Assembly: GCF_028293835.1 (NCBI RefSeq)
Contig: NZ_JAQGNX010000037.1
Span: 17,053-81,052 of the forward strand
Length of the DNA stretch: 64,000 nt
Direction of reading: 5' to 3'
Origin: Pseudomonas sp.
GTDB taxonomy: Bacteria > Pseudomonadota > Gammaproteobacteria > Pseudomonadales > Pseudomonadaceae
Made by a program: the position numbers and the translations under genes. This document shows, in pieces, positions 21,819-30,276 of the stretch (within the stretch, counting starts at the first letter, position 1; the number at the start of each line of letters is the position of its first letter). Under the pieces are notes generated by a model. The model ran no database searches. It saw nothing but the letters and a program-made list of their open reading frames with translations, and was not told the origin of the DNA.

Positions 21819-24356
21819 TTATTGTTGTTGTCCGGATGAGTCCGGTAACCACTGTTGTTGGCACGCCTGACGAACCGCCTGGGCGCTGTTCAAGCCGAGC
21901 AGCGATTGGCCCCAGCGTTGGCATTCACCCAAGTCCAACTGACGGACCCGATCCTTGATTTCGCCTATCTGTGACGGACTGACCGACAGCTCGCGCACGC
22001 CAAGGCCGATCAGTGCCGCGGTCGCCAACGGATCGGAGGCTAATGCACCGCACACGCCCACCCAACGGTTGTGCCGCGCAGCACCGGCGCAGGTCATGGC
22101 GATCAGGCGCAGCAACGCCGGGTGCAGAGCGTCGACCCGTGCCGCCAGCCCAGCATGATCGCGGTCCATGGCCAGGGTGTATTGACAGAGGTCGTTGGTG
22201 CCAATCGACAGAAAGTCAGCATGCTCGGCCAGTTGCTCGGCCAACAGCGCCGCCGATGGCACTTCGATCATGACCCCCAGTTCCGCGCGGTGACTGATCC
22301 CGAGCTCGGCGCTTAAGGTGTCCAGGCGCTGGCGGATGTCCAGCAACTCCTGCACTTCGCTGACCATGGGCAGCAGAATTCTGCAACGTTGCTGCGGGCT
22401 GACCCGGAGTAACGCCCGCAATTGTTGATCGAGCAGTTCCGGCCGCAATTGGCCGAGGCGAATGCCGCGCAGGCCCAATACCGGGTTGGCCTCGGTTGGC
22501 AGCGGCAGGTAGGGCAATTGCTTATCGCCGCCGACGTCAATGGTGCGAATGATCACCGACGTGTCACCCATGGCGTCGAGCACGCTTTGATAGGCGGCCA
22601 GTTGTTCCTGTTCGTCCGGCGCGGTGGTTCGCTCCACAAACAAAAACTCGGTGCGCAACAAACCTACGCCATCGGCGCCCGCAGCAAACGCTTCGGCTGC
22701 ATCGCGACTGGAAGCAACATTGGCAGCCACTTCGATGGTCACGCCATCGCGGGTGGTCGCCGGCAAATGCGCGTGCTCCTGCTGTTGGTGCCGCCGCTGT
22801 AAAAATTGCTGTTGTAACTCGGTGACCCGCAGCAACCGTTCCGCATTGGGGGCCAATTCCAACGTGCCCAGATCGGCATTCAGCACGACGGTGCGGCCCG
22901 TTTGCTGTTCCAACAGATCTGGACCCAGCGCCACCAGGCATGGAATATTGTTAGCCCGGGCCAGAATCGCCACATGTGAAGTCGCTCCGCCTTCGGCCAT
23001 GCACAGCCCCGCGACCTGGCGCTCACTGAGCAACAGCAGATCGGACGGGGTCAGCTCGTTGGCAACCACAATGGCGCCGCTGGGGATATCAATCTGTCGG
23101 GCCTCGCCGAGTAGCCCGCGCAGCACTCGCTGACGCAGGTCGTGCAGATCGTTGGCGCGTTCGGCCAATAGCGGTTTGCCCAATGCTCGCAATACTTCGC
23201 ACTGAGTCAGCAGGGTCTGGCTCCAGGCGTGGGCGGCGGAGCTGCCTTGGTTAATCGCCAAATCAGCGGCATCCAACAGCGCAGGGTCTTCGAGCAACGC
23301 TAAGTGGGTCGCGAAAATCGCTGCTTCGTCTTCATTACCGCGACGCGCAGAGCCCCGCAGTGTGTTGCGAATTTCCGCGCTCACCTGGCCAATGGCGGTA
23401 CCCAGCGCCTTATGCTGTTCATCCGCTATATGCTGGCCCGGATCATCCGGCAGATGAATGGCGTTCAGCCGAAACAGCGGGCCACTGGCCAATCCTGGCG
23501 ACGCGCAAACACCCTGTAATATGCCGGTTTGCGCAGCACTGCGAACGGTCACCGGCAAGACCGGCCGGGTAGCTGCCTTTTCAGCGGCTGACGGTGTGGA
23601 AAGGGCTTTGAGCAATGCTTGAAGCGCGGCTTCGCTGTCTTCACCCAAGCACACGACCTCGATCTCATCCTGCTCGGCGACGCCCAGCGCCATGATCCCC
23701 ACCAGACTGTTGGATGAACTGCTTTGCCCGGAAAAATGTAATTCGCTACGGCTGACAAAGCCTTGAGCGGTTTGGCGGACCAAGGCAGCGGGACGTGCGT
23801 GCAAACCACCACTGTGGGCCACGCGAACGCTGCCGCGCACTTGTCGGGGTGCGCCCTCACCGAGGATATCGAGGGGGGAGGCGGACCGCAATTCGCTGAC
23901 CTGTAGCAAGGGCTGACCCACTGTTACCGAGGGCGATCCATTGACAGGTTTCAGTGTAAAGCGGTCGCCATTAATCAAGATCAACGTGCTTATCAGGCTG
24001 GTGCAGTGTTGCGCAATACCGTCGAGATCAAAACGCAGCAGCGCCTGGCCTTCGCTGACTTGGGCGCCTTCTTCCACCAACGCAACAAAGCCTTTGCCGG
24101 CGAGGGCAACGGTGTCGAGGCCGATATGCAGCAAGAACTCGGCACCATTTTCTGCACGTATCGTCATGGCGTGCAGCGTTCGCGCAACGTGGACGATCAC
24201 GCCGCTACAGGGTGCATACAGGCACTCGTTGATCGGGTCGATGGCAATACCTTCGCCGAGGGCACCACTGGCGAACACCTGGTCGGGCACCTCTGACAGC
24301 GGCACCATTGGGCCACTGAGTGGGGCGCTGAGAATCAAATCCTTATTGTTATTCAT
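21819..24356 (-). CDS. nagF: PTS EIIA-HPr-EI fusion protein
   Basis: Cytoplasmic multiphosphoryl transfer protein that feeds phosphate from phosphoenolpyruvate to NagE. It has 845 residues in three fused parts. EIIA-Glc-like comes first (H77 in FLLHIGLD), then HPr (H186 in GGLHARPAA), then enzyme I with phospho-His H461 in GGATSHVAILAR and the PEP-binding TIM barrel (LLRTEFLF, RTIDVGGDK, SIGTNDLCQYTLA). The fusion carries every soluble phosphotransfer step needed for the sugar, so the operon can work without a separate general ptsHI. It lies between the SIS deaminase and nagE, with gaps of 13 and 11 bp. Confidence 0.96.
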   Translation of the reverse strand: MNNNKDLILSAPLSGPMVPLSEVPDQVFASGALGEGIAIDPINECLYAPCSGVIVHVARTLHAMTIRAENGAEFLLHIGLDTVALAGKGFVALVEEGAQVSEGQALLRFDLDGIAQHCTSLISTLILINGDRFTLKPVNGSPSVTVGQPLLQVSELRSASPLDILGEGAPRQVRGSVRVAHSGGLHARPAALVRQTAQGFVSRSELHFSGQSSSSNSLVGIMALGVAEQDEIEVVCLGEDSEAALQALLKALSTPSAAEKAATRPVLPVTVRSAAQTGILQGVCASPGLASGPLFRLNAIHLPDDPGQHIADEQHKALGTAIGQVSAEIRNTLRGSARRGNEDEAAIFATHLALLEDPALLDAADLAINQGSSAAHAWSQTLLTQCEVLRALGKPLLAERANDLHDLRQRVLRGLLGEARQIDIPSGAIVVANELTPSDLLLLSERQVAGLCMAEGGATSHVAILARANNIPCLVALGPDLLEQQTGRTVVLNADLGTLELAPNAERLLRVTELQQQFLQRRHQQQEHAHLPATTRDGVTIEVAANVASSRDAAEAFAAGADGVGLLRTEFLFVERTTAPDEQEQLAAYQSVLDAMGDTSVIIRTIDVGGDKQLPYLPLPTEANPVLGLRGIRLGQLRPELLDQQLRALLRVSPQQRCRILLPMVSEVQELLDIRQRLDTLSAELGISHRAELGVMIEVPSAALLAEQLAEHADFLSIGTNDLCQYTLAMDRDHAGLAARVDALHPALLRLIAMTCAGAARHNRWVGVCGALASDPLATAALIGLGVRELSVSPSQIGEIKDRVRQLDLGECQRWGQSLLGLNSAQAVRQACQQQWLPDSSGQQQ

Positions 24357-24369
24357 GGCGCATGCTCAT

Positions 24370-25380
24370 TCAGTGGGTGAGGGTGACTTTGCTCAAATGC
24401 CGGGGTTGATCAGGGTCCATGCCGCGGGCCTTGGCCAGGTGGGCGGCCATGACGTAAAAGCTTTGAATCGCAAGAATAGGGTCAAGCGCTGGGTGGGCCG
24501 CCTGACTGAGGGTCAAATCACGTTGCGCAATATCATCTGGCGCGGCCAGCAGCACCAGGGCGCCTTGTTTACGCATGTCGGCGGCGAAGCTCAGCAAACC
24601 GGCCTGCTCGGCACCGCGGGGGGCGAAAATAAGCAGTGGGTAATGTTCGCCCACCAACGCCATGGGGCCGTGGCGCACTTCGGCGCTGCTAAACGCTTCG
24701 GCTTGAATCGCTGAGGTTTCCTTGAATTTCAGTGCGGCTTCCTGGGCGATGGCAAACCCGGCGCCACGGCCGATGACCAGCAATTGCTGACAGTTGCGCA
24801 AGGCCTCAACGGCGGCGCTCCAGTCTTGCCGTGCTGCTTCGCGCAAGCTGGTGGACAGCGTCAGACCCGCCTCCAGCAATCCGTGGTCTTGTTGCCAATG
24901 GCCGATCAGGCGCGCGCTGATGCTTAAAGTGGCGATGAAACTTTTGGTCGCCGCGACGCTGCATTCCGCGCCGGCACACAGGGGCAGTACATATTCGCTG
25001 GCGGCCTCCAGGGGAGAGTCTTCGGCGTTCACCAGCGCGACGCTCAGGGCGCCGCGCTCACGCAAGGTGCGTAGGCTGTCCACCAGATCAGGACTTTGAC
25101 CCGATTGTGAAAAGGCAAAAACCGTTTGCCCACGTACGTGCATCGGTGAGTGCTGCAACGTCACTACCGACATCGGCAACGAGGCCACCGGCACCCCGGT
25201 CAGTTGCATGGTCAGGTAGGCAAAATAGCTGGCGGCATGGTCTGAACTGCCACGGGCCACGGTCATGATGACTTGGGGTTTAGCTTCGCGCAGGCGTTCC
25301 GCGACTCGAATCAGCGATTGATCCTGCGTCTGTAGCTGGCGTTCGACCGCGTCTGCGGACGACAAGGCTTCTTCAAGCAT
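24370..25380 (-). CDS. SIS-domain glucosamine-6-phosphate deaminase (NagB-II type)
   Basis: Expected to convert glucosamine-6-phosphate to fructose-6-phosphate and ammonia. It has 336 residues with two sugar isomerase (SIS) domains. It resembles the isomerase half of GlmS (ARGSSDHAASYFAYL, FSQSGQSPDLVDSL, AATKSFIATL, KFKETSAIQAEAFSSAEVRHGP) but lacks the glutaminase domain. No classical NagB is present, and position in the nag operon supports the NagB-II role first described in Shewanella. The ATG at 25380 overlaps the end of nagA by 8 bp; a TTG at 25392 is a less likely start. Confidence 0.9.
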   Translation of the reverse strand: MLEEALSSADAVERQLQTQDQSLIRVAERLREAKPQVIMTVARGSSDHAASYFAYLTMQLTGVPVASLPMSVVTLQHSPMHVRGQTVFAFSQSGQSPDLVDSLRTLRERGALSVALVNAEDSPLEAASEYVLPLCAGAECSVAATKSFIATLSISARLIGHWQQDHGLLEAGLTLSTSLREAARQDWSAAVEALRNCQQLLVIGRGAGFAIAQEAALKFKETSAIQAEAFSSAEVRHGPMALVGEHYPLLIFAPRGAEQAGLLSFAADMRKQGALVLLAAPDDIAQRDLTLSQAAHPALDPILAIQSFYVMAAHLAKARGMDPDQPRHLSKVTLTH

Positions 25381-26479
25381 TTTTGAGTTCAATGGCTTCT
25401 CCTTCGACCATCACGGCCTGCACATTCAGCGAACGATCAAGCACAACGCAATCAGCCCAGCTCCCAGGTTGCAAGCGCCCACGCCCTTGCAGACCCAAAT
25501 AATCGGCGGGAAATTGTGACAAACGTTGTGATGCTTCAGGCAGCGATAAACCGATTTTCACCAGATTGCGCAGGGCCTGGTCCATGGTCAGGGTGCTGCC
25601 CGCCAGCGTACCGTCGGCCAGGCGAACCCCGCCCAGGCATTTAGTGACGGTGTGGCTGCCCAGGGTGTACTCGCCATCCGGCATGCCTGCTGCGGCGGTT
25701 GAATCGGTGACGCAGTACAGGCACGGAATGGCCCGCAGTGCGACGCGCATGGCACCGGGATGGACGTGTAACAGATCCGGGATCAATTCCGCGTAGCGAG
25801 CATGGGCCAAGGCTGCGCCGACGATTCCTGGCTGACGGTGGTGCAGGGCACTCATGGCGTTATACAAATGGGTAAAGCTCGACGCCCCGGCTTCCAGGGC
25901 AGCCACTCCTTCCTCGTAGCTGCCTAGGGTGTGACCCAGTTGCAGGCGTATGCCCCGTTGGCTCAACGCCGTGATCAGGTGCAGATGCCCGGCGATCTCC
26001 GGGGCAATCGTAATCACCCTAATCGGCGCCAGGCTCAAGTAGTGCTCGATTTCAGACAGCAGGGCGGTGTGTGCGAAGTTTGGCTGTGCGCCGAGCTTGC
26101 CGGGATTGATGAACGGACCTTCCAGATGCACGCCCAATACCCGTGCGGTGCCGGGCTGGCGTTGTTCGCAATATTCGCCCAGGGCCGTTAACACCCCAAT
26201 CAGCTCGTCGGCGGGGGCGGTCATGGTGGTGGCCAGCAACGAAGTGGTGCCGAAGCGCAAATGTGTGCGGGCGATGGTTTCGAAGGCATCGCGGCCTTGC
26301 ATGATGTCTTTACCGCCGCCGCCGTGAATGTGCAGGTCAATGAAGCCGGGCAGCACGTAGGGCAGGTCGTTGCTTTGCGGGTCGCAGGGTTGGCCCTGAA
26401 CGCCGGTCACACGCCCGTCGTGGTGTTCCAGATGGCCGAGAATCCAGCCCTGTGGCGTGAGAATGTTGTGTTCGGACAT
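25373..26479 (-). CDS. nagA: N-acetylglucosamine-6-phosphate deacetylase
   Basis: Removes acetate from GlcNAc-6-phosphate, giving glucosamine-6-phosphate for the deaminase encoded next. It has 368 residues with an amidohydrolase fold. The metal motif HIH is at H50/H52 in IDLHIHGGGG, followed by GVHLEGPF, LGHT, FTHLYNAMS and the catalytic Asp region YCVTDSTAAAG. It is translationally coupled to the deaminase gene (8-bp overlap) and follows the GntR regulator after a 64-bp gap. Confidence 0.96.
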   Translation of the reverse strand: MSEHNILTPQGWILGHLEHHDGRVTGVQGQPCDPQSNDLPYVLPGFIDLHIHGGGGKDIMQGRDAFETIARTHLRFGTTSLLATTMTAPADELIGVLTALGEYCEQRQPGTARVLGVHLEGPFINPGKLGAQPNFAHTALLSEIEHYLSLAPIRVITIAPEIAGHLHLITALSQRGIRLQLGHTLGSYEEGVAALEAGASSFTHLYNAMSALHHRQPGIVGAALAHARYAELIPDLLHVHPGAMRVALRAIPCLYCVTDSTAAAGMPDGEYTLGSHTVTKCLGGVRLADGTLAGSTLTMDQALRNLVKIGLSLPEASQRLSQFPADYLGLQGRGRLQPGSWADCVVLDRSLNVQAVMVEGEAIELKNA

Positions 26480-26543
26480 CAGTGGCTCCGTGGATATGCC
26501 AGCATTGAAACGATGTTTTCAAAGGCCGAATTGAGGTCAGCGC

Positions 26544-27275
26544 TCAGCGCCGAAGTTCGGCGACGAAATCGTAATAATCGTCACGGCAATAGGTGTCGGT
26601 CAGTTCGATGGGGGTGTTGTCTTCGAGGTAGCCAATACGCGTCATCAACAGCATGGCGGTGCCGGTTTCGATGCCCACCAGGGTAGCGAACTCGGCCGAA
26701 GCATTAATCGCGCGGATGTGTTGCAGGGCACGCACGACTGGACGGCCGATACTGTCGAGGTACACGTAAAGGGAATCGCCGATGGTTTGCGGATCAGGTA
26801 GCAAATGCGCGGGCAAGGTACTCATTTCGATGGCCATTACAATGCCGTCGGCTTTGCGCAAACGCTTGAGGCGCGCGACTTTGTCGGTCGGTGACAGGCT
26901 CAAGCGAATCAATTCATCATGCGTCGGCAGGGCAATGTCCCGCTCCAGCCATTGCGAGCTAGGGGTAAATCCTTTCAGCCGAAGCATTTCACTGAAGCTG
27001 GACAGGCGCGACAGCGGTTGCTCCAGGCGCGGGGTAATGAACGTCCCGGAGCCTTGGTTGCGGCGGATCAAGCCTTGATCGAAAAGAATTTCCAGCGCTT
27101 TGCGGGCGGTCACACGAGAGATGCCGAGCAGCTCGCTCAGGTTGCGTTCGGACGGCAGCGCTTGTTCGGGTTTCCATTGACCCGCATGAATCGCCGCTTC
27201 GATATTGCGCGCGAGTTGCAGGTAGAGAGGGGTGGGCTGACTGTCGTCTGGCCGTAGAGCAAGAATCGAATTCAT
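26544..27275 (-). CDS. nagQ: GntR-family (HutC/YvoA type) regulator of the nag operon
   Basis: DNA-binding repressor, probably responding to an amino-sugar phosphate. It has 243 residues. The N-terminal winged helix carries PLYLQLARNIEAAI, ALPSERNLSELLGISRVTARKAL and RNQGSGTFI. A C-terminal UTRA effector domain follows, with LKRLRKADG, MAIEMSTLP and ELTDTYCRDDYYDFVAEL. The ATG at 27275 (MNSILAL) is preferred; upstream ATGs at 27299 and 27296 would add up to eight residues. It heads the minus-strand nag operon and has the four-repeat operator directly in front of it, which suggests autoregulation. The symbol follows the P. aeruginosa name and is inferred from synteny. Confidence 0.87.
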   Translation of the reverse strand: MNSILALRPDDSQPTPLYLQLARNIEAAIHAGQWKPEQALPSERNLSELLGISRVTARKALEILFDQGLIRRNQGSGTFITPRLEQPLSRLSSFSEMLRLKGFTPSSQWLERDIALPTHDELIRLSLSPTDKVARLKRLRKADGIVMAIEMSTLPAHLLPDPQTIGDSLYVYLDSIGRPVVRALQHIRAINASAEFATLVGIETGTAMLLMTRIGYLEDNTPIELTDTYCRDDYYDFVAELRR

Positions 27276-27308
27276 GGCGGGTCCCGAAATCGGCATCACG
27301 CCAAGCTA

Positions 27309-27347
27309 ATACCACTTGGATACCACGTCAATACCAATTAAAGACCA
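27309..27347 (-). promoter_or_regulatory. Candidate nag operator: four 6-bp repeats at 11-bp spacing
   Basis: On the minus strand the sequence reads TGGTCT, TGGTAT, TGGTAT, TGGTAT, each starting exactly 11 bp after the last. Plus-strand positions are 27342-27347, 27331-27336, 27320-27325 and 27309-27314. A TTGACG (27326-27331) inside the array could be the -35 of the nag promoter, so a bound regulator would block it. TGGT half-sites are typical for GntR/HutC regulators of amino-sugar genes. Confidence 0.65.
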
Positions 27348-27367
27348 TTGAGTCTGCTAGACGAACA

Positions 27368-27931
27368 TCAAGGACGAATCTCGATCAAGGTGCCGTCTTT
27401 CACCAGGCTCCATACTTCGCGTATATCGGTGTTTTTCATGGCGATGCAGCCATCTGTCCAGTCCAGGGTCTGGAAATACCATTCTGGGTAGTTTTCATCC
27501 ACCGGCGTGCCGTGAATCATGATCATGCCGCCCGGATCGACCCCTTCACGGCGGGCACGGGCCGAGTCGCTGATGTTGGGGTAGGAGATGTGCATCGACA
27601 AATTGTAAGCGTCGCTGACCTTGCGGTAATCCAGCCAGTAAAAACCCTCAGGGGTTCGCCTGTCGCCTTCGCGAAGTTTTTGTCCCTTGGGGTATTTCCC
27701 CAGTGAAACGCGGTAGGTTTTAAGCGCTTCACCGTGGCTGACCAATTGCAGTTGGTGCGCGGATTTCAGGACCAGTATTTTGTCGATATTACGCTCGGCG
27801 ATGTCTTGGGTGTCGATGACTTTTTGCCCAAGGAATGCTTGCTCGCTGCCTTTGGGCACGATGGTTTTGGTGAATTCGGCCTGAGACAGCGACGCGAAGC
27901 ACAGGCAGAAAAAGGCAAACAACCAACGCAT
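27368..27931 (-). CDS. L,D-transpeptidase (YafK/YkuD-like), secreted
   Basis: Periplasmic enzyme with a YkuD fold, likely acting on peptidoglycan peptides or attached proteins. It has 187 residues. The signal peptide MRWLFAFFCLCFASLSQA is followed by a YkuD domain with HGTP (H140) and the catalytic TDGCIAMKN (C162). The usual S-x-G-C reads T-D-G-C here, as in the YafK/DpaA group, which in E. coli cuts Lpp from peptidoglycan rather than making cross-links. The gene is single, just downstream of the divergently placed nag operator and on the same strand as the NUDIX gene upstream. Confidence 0.9.
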   Translation of the reverse strand: MRWLFAFFCLCFASLSQAEFTKTIVPKGSEQAFLGQKVIDTQDIAERNIDKILVLKSAHQLQLVSHGEALKTYRVSLGKYPKGQKLREGDRRTPEGFYWLDYRKVSDAYNLSMHISYPNISDSARARREGVDPGGMIMIHGTPVDENYPEWYFQTLDWTDGCIAMKNTDIREVWSLVKDGTLIEIRP

Positions 27932-27986
27932 TAAAACGGTATCCCTGGGTAAGGTAATGACAGCTTTTGCCGACGAGGAAATGCAA

Positions 27987-28538
27987 TCAGCTGGTTTTCA
28001 TGGGTTGCGATGAAGAGATGGCTTCTGATCGCACCGGGTAAACCTGATTGATTCGGTCGGAAAAATAGCATTCTAAAGTACGTCTCACGGTCTGAAAAGC
28101 CAGCTCCGACCATGGAATTTCGTCTTCTTCGAACAATTTGACTTCGAGGCTTTCGACCCCTGCGGCAAAATCCAGGCTGACCAGATCTGCACGATAAAAC
28201 ACGTGGACCTGACTGATGTGGGGCACGTCCACCAGCATATACAACGTCATGTTACGCAACGTCGCGCAGGCTTCCTCGACGGTCTCACGGCGGGCCGCCT
28301 GTTCGATGGTTTCGCCATTTTCCATAAACCCGGCAGGCAAGGTCCAATAACCCAGGCGCGGTTCAATAGCGCGGCGGCACAGCAACACCTGCGTTCCCCA
28401 TACAGGGACGGCGCCGGCGACAATATTAGGGTTTTGGTAATGAATGGTCTGGCACGTTTCGCAAACGAAACGCAGGCGACTGTCCCCTTCAGGGATGCGC
28501 TGAACGACCGGGTTACCGCACTGGCTGCAAAAATTCAT
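27987..28538 (-). CDS. NUDIX hydrolase with N-terminal zinc ribbon
   Basis: Predicted pyrophosphohydrolase of 183 residues. An N-terminal C-x2-C / C-x2-C zinc ribbon (MNFCSQCGNP, FVCETCQT) precedes a Nudix domain with the box GFMENGETIEQAARRETVEE. The layout resembles small NudC-like enzymes, but the NADH-specific SQPWPFP block is not present, so the substrate is open. The start ATG at 28538 begins the zinc ribbon. The open frame continues upstream to 28757 over the divergent CoA hydrolase gene, and that extension is rejected. Confidence 0.9.
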   Translation of the reverse strand: MNFCSQCGNPVVQRIPEGDSRLRFVCETCQTIHYQNPNIVAGAVPVWGTQVLLCRRAIEPRLGYWTLPAGFMENGETIEQAARRETVEEACATLRNMTLYMLVDVPHISQVHVFYRADLVSLDFAAGVESLEVKLFEEDEIPWSELAFQTVRRTLECYFSDRINQVYPVRSEAISSSQPMKTS

Positions 28539-28717
28539 ACGGGATAAATTCCTCAAAGCAGTGGCTATCTTGGCGTGGCGCTGCAGCCCCGGCAAGTCAC
28601 CGCTGCAAATCCACAGATTGTGACGGGGCGCAGACGTCATCAAGTTGTCCGACAAGGGCTTGGGCAGTTCGTCGCTTTGGTGCATGATGCGGGGTAAGCA
28701 ACAGATCGAGATTTCCC

Positions 28718-29320
28718 ATGCTGGACGAGCTACTTCGCCGTGTAAGCAGTCACACACCCAACACGCTTGAGTCGGGCCGAGGCTTCCCCGAGGCCGCAGT
28801 GTTGCTGCCCATCACGCGCAGTGAACAACCGGAATTGATCCTGACCCTGCGCGCCAGCGGCCTGTCGACCCACGGCGGAGAAGTGGCGTTTCCGGGCGGT
28901 CGTCGGGATCCGGAAGATCCGGATCTGGTGTTTACCGCGCTGCGCGAGGCCGAAGAAGAAATCGGTTTGCCGCCAGGGTTGGTGGAAATTATCGGTCCGC
29001 TCAGCCCGCTCGTTTCCAAGCACGGGATCATGGTCACGCCGTATGTCGGGCTGATCCCCGATTTTGTCGAGTACCGTCCCAACGACGGCGAGATCGCTGC
29101 AGTGTTCAGCGTGCCGCTGGAGTTCTTCCGTCAGGACACCCGCGAACACACCCATCGTATCGATTACCAAGGCCGTAGCTGGTACGTGCCGTCTTACCGC
29201 TACGGCGAATTCAAGATTTGGGGTCTTACCGCGATCATGATCGTTGAGTTGATTAACGTGCTCTACGACAGCAACATCAGCCTGCTCACACCGCCTGAAC
29301 GTTTTCTGACGTTTGAATAG
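28718..29320 (+). CDS. CoA pyrophosphatase (NudL-like NUDIX hydrolase)
   Basis: Likely cleaves coenzyme A to 4'-phosphopantetheine and 3',5'-ADP. It has 200 residues. The CoA-specific signature sits before the Nudix box (LILTLRASGLSTHGGEVAFPGGRRDPED), and the box itself is GGRRDPEDPDLVFTALREAEEEIGL. The start ATG at 28718 follows a GAGATTTCCC context without a strong ribosome site. It is divergent from the other NUDIX gene, with a 179-bp gap. The gamma-carbonic anhydrase gene follows after 59 bp. Confidence 0.92.
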   Translation: MLDELLRRVSSHTPNTLESGRGFPEAAVLLPITRSEQPELILTLRASGLSTHGGEVAFPGGRRDPEDPDLVFTALREAEEEIGLPPGLVEIIGPLSPLVSKHGIMVTPYVGLIPDFVEYRPNDGEIAAVFSVPLEFFRQDTREHTHRIDYQGRSWYVPSYRYGEFKIWGLTAIMIVELINVLYDSNISLLTPPERFLTFE

Positions 29321-29379
29321 TTATCGTTGATAGCTAAGCCTGTGCTTAACCGATGGCCGTAGAGCCTTGAGGACATAAT

Positions 29380-29904
29380 ATGAAATACCGCCTGGGCGAT
29401 TCCCATGTTGAAACCGATCCCAAGAGCTGGGTCGCACCCACCGCCACCTTGATCGGCAAAGTAAAACTGGAAGCAGGCGCTAGCGTCTGGTTCGGCGCCG
29501 TGTTACGCGGCGATAACGAACTGATCCATATCGGCGAAAACAGCAACGTGCAGGACGGCACGGTGATGCACACCGACATGGGATCGCCGCTGAACATCGG
29601 TAAGGGCGTGACCATTGGCCATAACGTCATGCTGCATGGCTGTACCGTCGGCGATTACAGCTTGATCGGAATCAATTCGGTGATCCTCAACGGCGCGAAA
29701 ATCGGCAGGCATTGCTTGATTGGTGCCAACTCGCTGATCGGCGAGGGCAAGGTCATCCCTGACGGCTCGCTGGTTATGGGCTCTCCCGGCAAAGTGATAC
29801 GCGAACTGTCCGACGGGCAAAAGAAAATGCTCGAAGCCAGCGCCGCGCACTATGTGCATAACGCCCAGCGCTATGCCCGTGATCTGGCGCCCCAGGAAGA
29901 CTGA
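29380..29904 (+). CDS. Gamma-carbonic anhydrase family protein
   Basis: Trimeric left-handed beta-helix protein of 174 residues with hexapeptide repeats ([28 protein letters not shown]). The zinc-ligand histidines are in VMHTD and [11 protein letters not shown]. Members are called YrdA/CaiE/PaaY-like; carbonic anhydrase activity is known for some but not all. The TGA stop overlaps the ATG of the DUF1289 gene (TGATG), so the pair is translationally coupled. Confidence 0.92.
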   Translation: MKYRLGDSHVETDPKSWVAPTATLIGKVKLEAGASVWFGAVLRGDNELIHIGENSNVQDGTVMHTDMGSPLNIGKGVTIGHNVMLHGCTVGDYSLIGINSVILNGAKIGRHCLIGANSLIGEGKVIPDGSLVMGSPGKVIRELSDGQKKMLEASAAHYVHNAQRYARDLAPQED

Positions 29905-30116
29905 TGGACACTGAGCGCCGAGTCCCGTCACCGTGTGTCGACATTTGCTGCCTGGATGACGCGGACGTTTGCCTGGGCTGCCAGCGCACCGTTGAGGAAA
30001 TCACCGGCTGGAACCGCATGGATAATGCCCAGCGCCGCGTGGTACTCGGGCTGTGTCACGAGCGCGCCCGGGCCAGTGGGATGCTCTGGGAAGTGGGCGG
30101 TGCACCGAAAAGCTGA
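29904..30116 (+). CDS. DUF1289 domain small cysteine protein
   Basis: A 70-residue protein of the DUF1289 family: SPCVDICCLDDADVCLGCQRTVEEITGW, with cysteines likely to bind a metal. The function is unknown. It overlaps the carbonic anhydrase gene by one base. A palindromic repeat lies 21 bp downstream. Confidence 0.88.
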   Translation: MDTERRVPSPCVDICCLDDADVCLGCQRTVEEITGWNRMDNAQRRVVLGLCHERARASGMLWEVGGAPKS

Positions 30117-30137
30117 TGGGCTCACTTGGGGACCCAT

Positions 30138-30195
30138 CTGTAGGAGCCAACTTGGCGAGGCAATAGGCGTCTCGCCAACAAGTTGGCTCCTACAG
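30138..30195. repeat. REP/REPIN-like palindromic repeat, copy 4 (short form)
   Basis: Left arm CTGTAGGAGCCAACTTGGCG plus AG lacks the inner GTTGG half. The right arm CTCGCCAACAAGTTGGCTCC plus TACAG is complete. The spacer is only about 12 bp, the shortest in the window. Confidence 0.75.
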
Positions 30196-30276
30196 TGGTA
30201 AATTGCACGTCTTTCTTCTCCCCCGAGCCGTGCGCCACTGCGGGCGGACTCGATGACTGCTCCATGAGGACCTGAA

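Noticed and set aside
28539..28757. N-terminal extension of the zinc-ribbon NUDIX protein
   Set aside because: It overlaps the divergent CoA hydrolase gene and precedes a natural start at the zinc ribbon.
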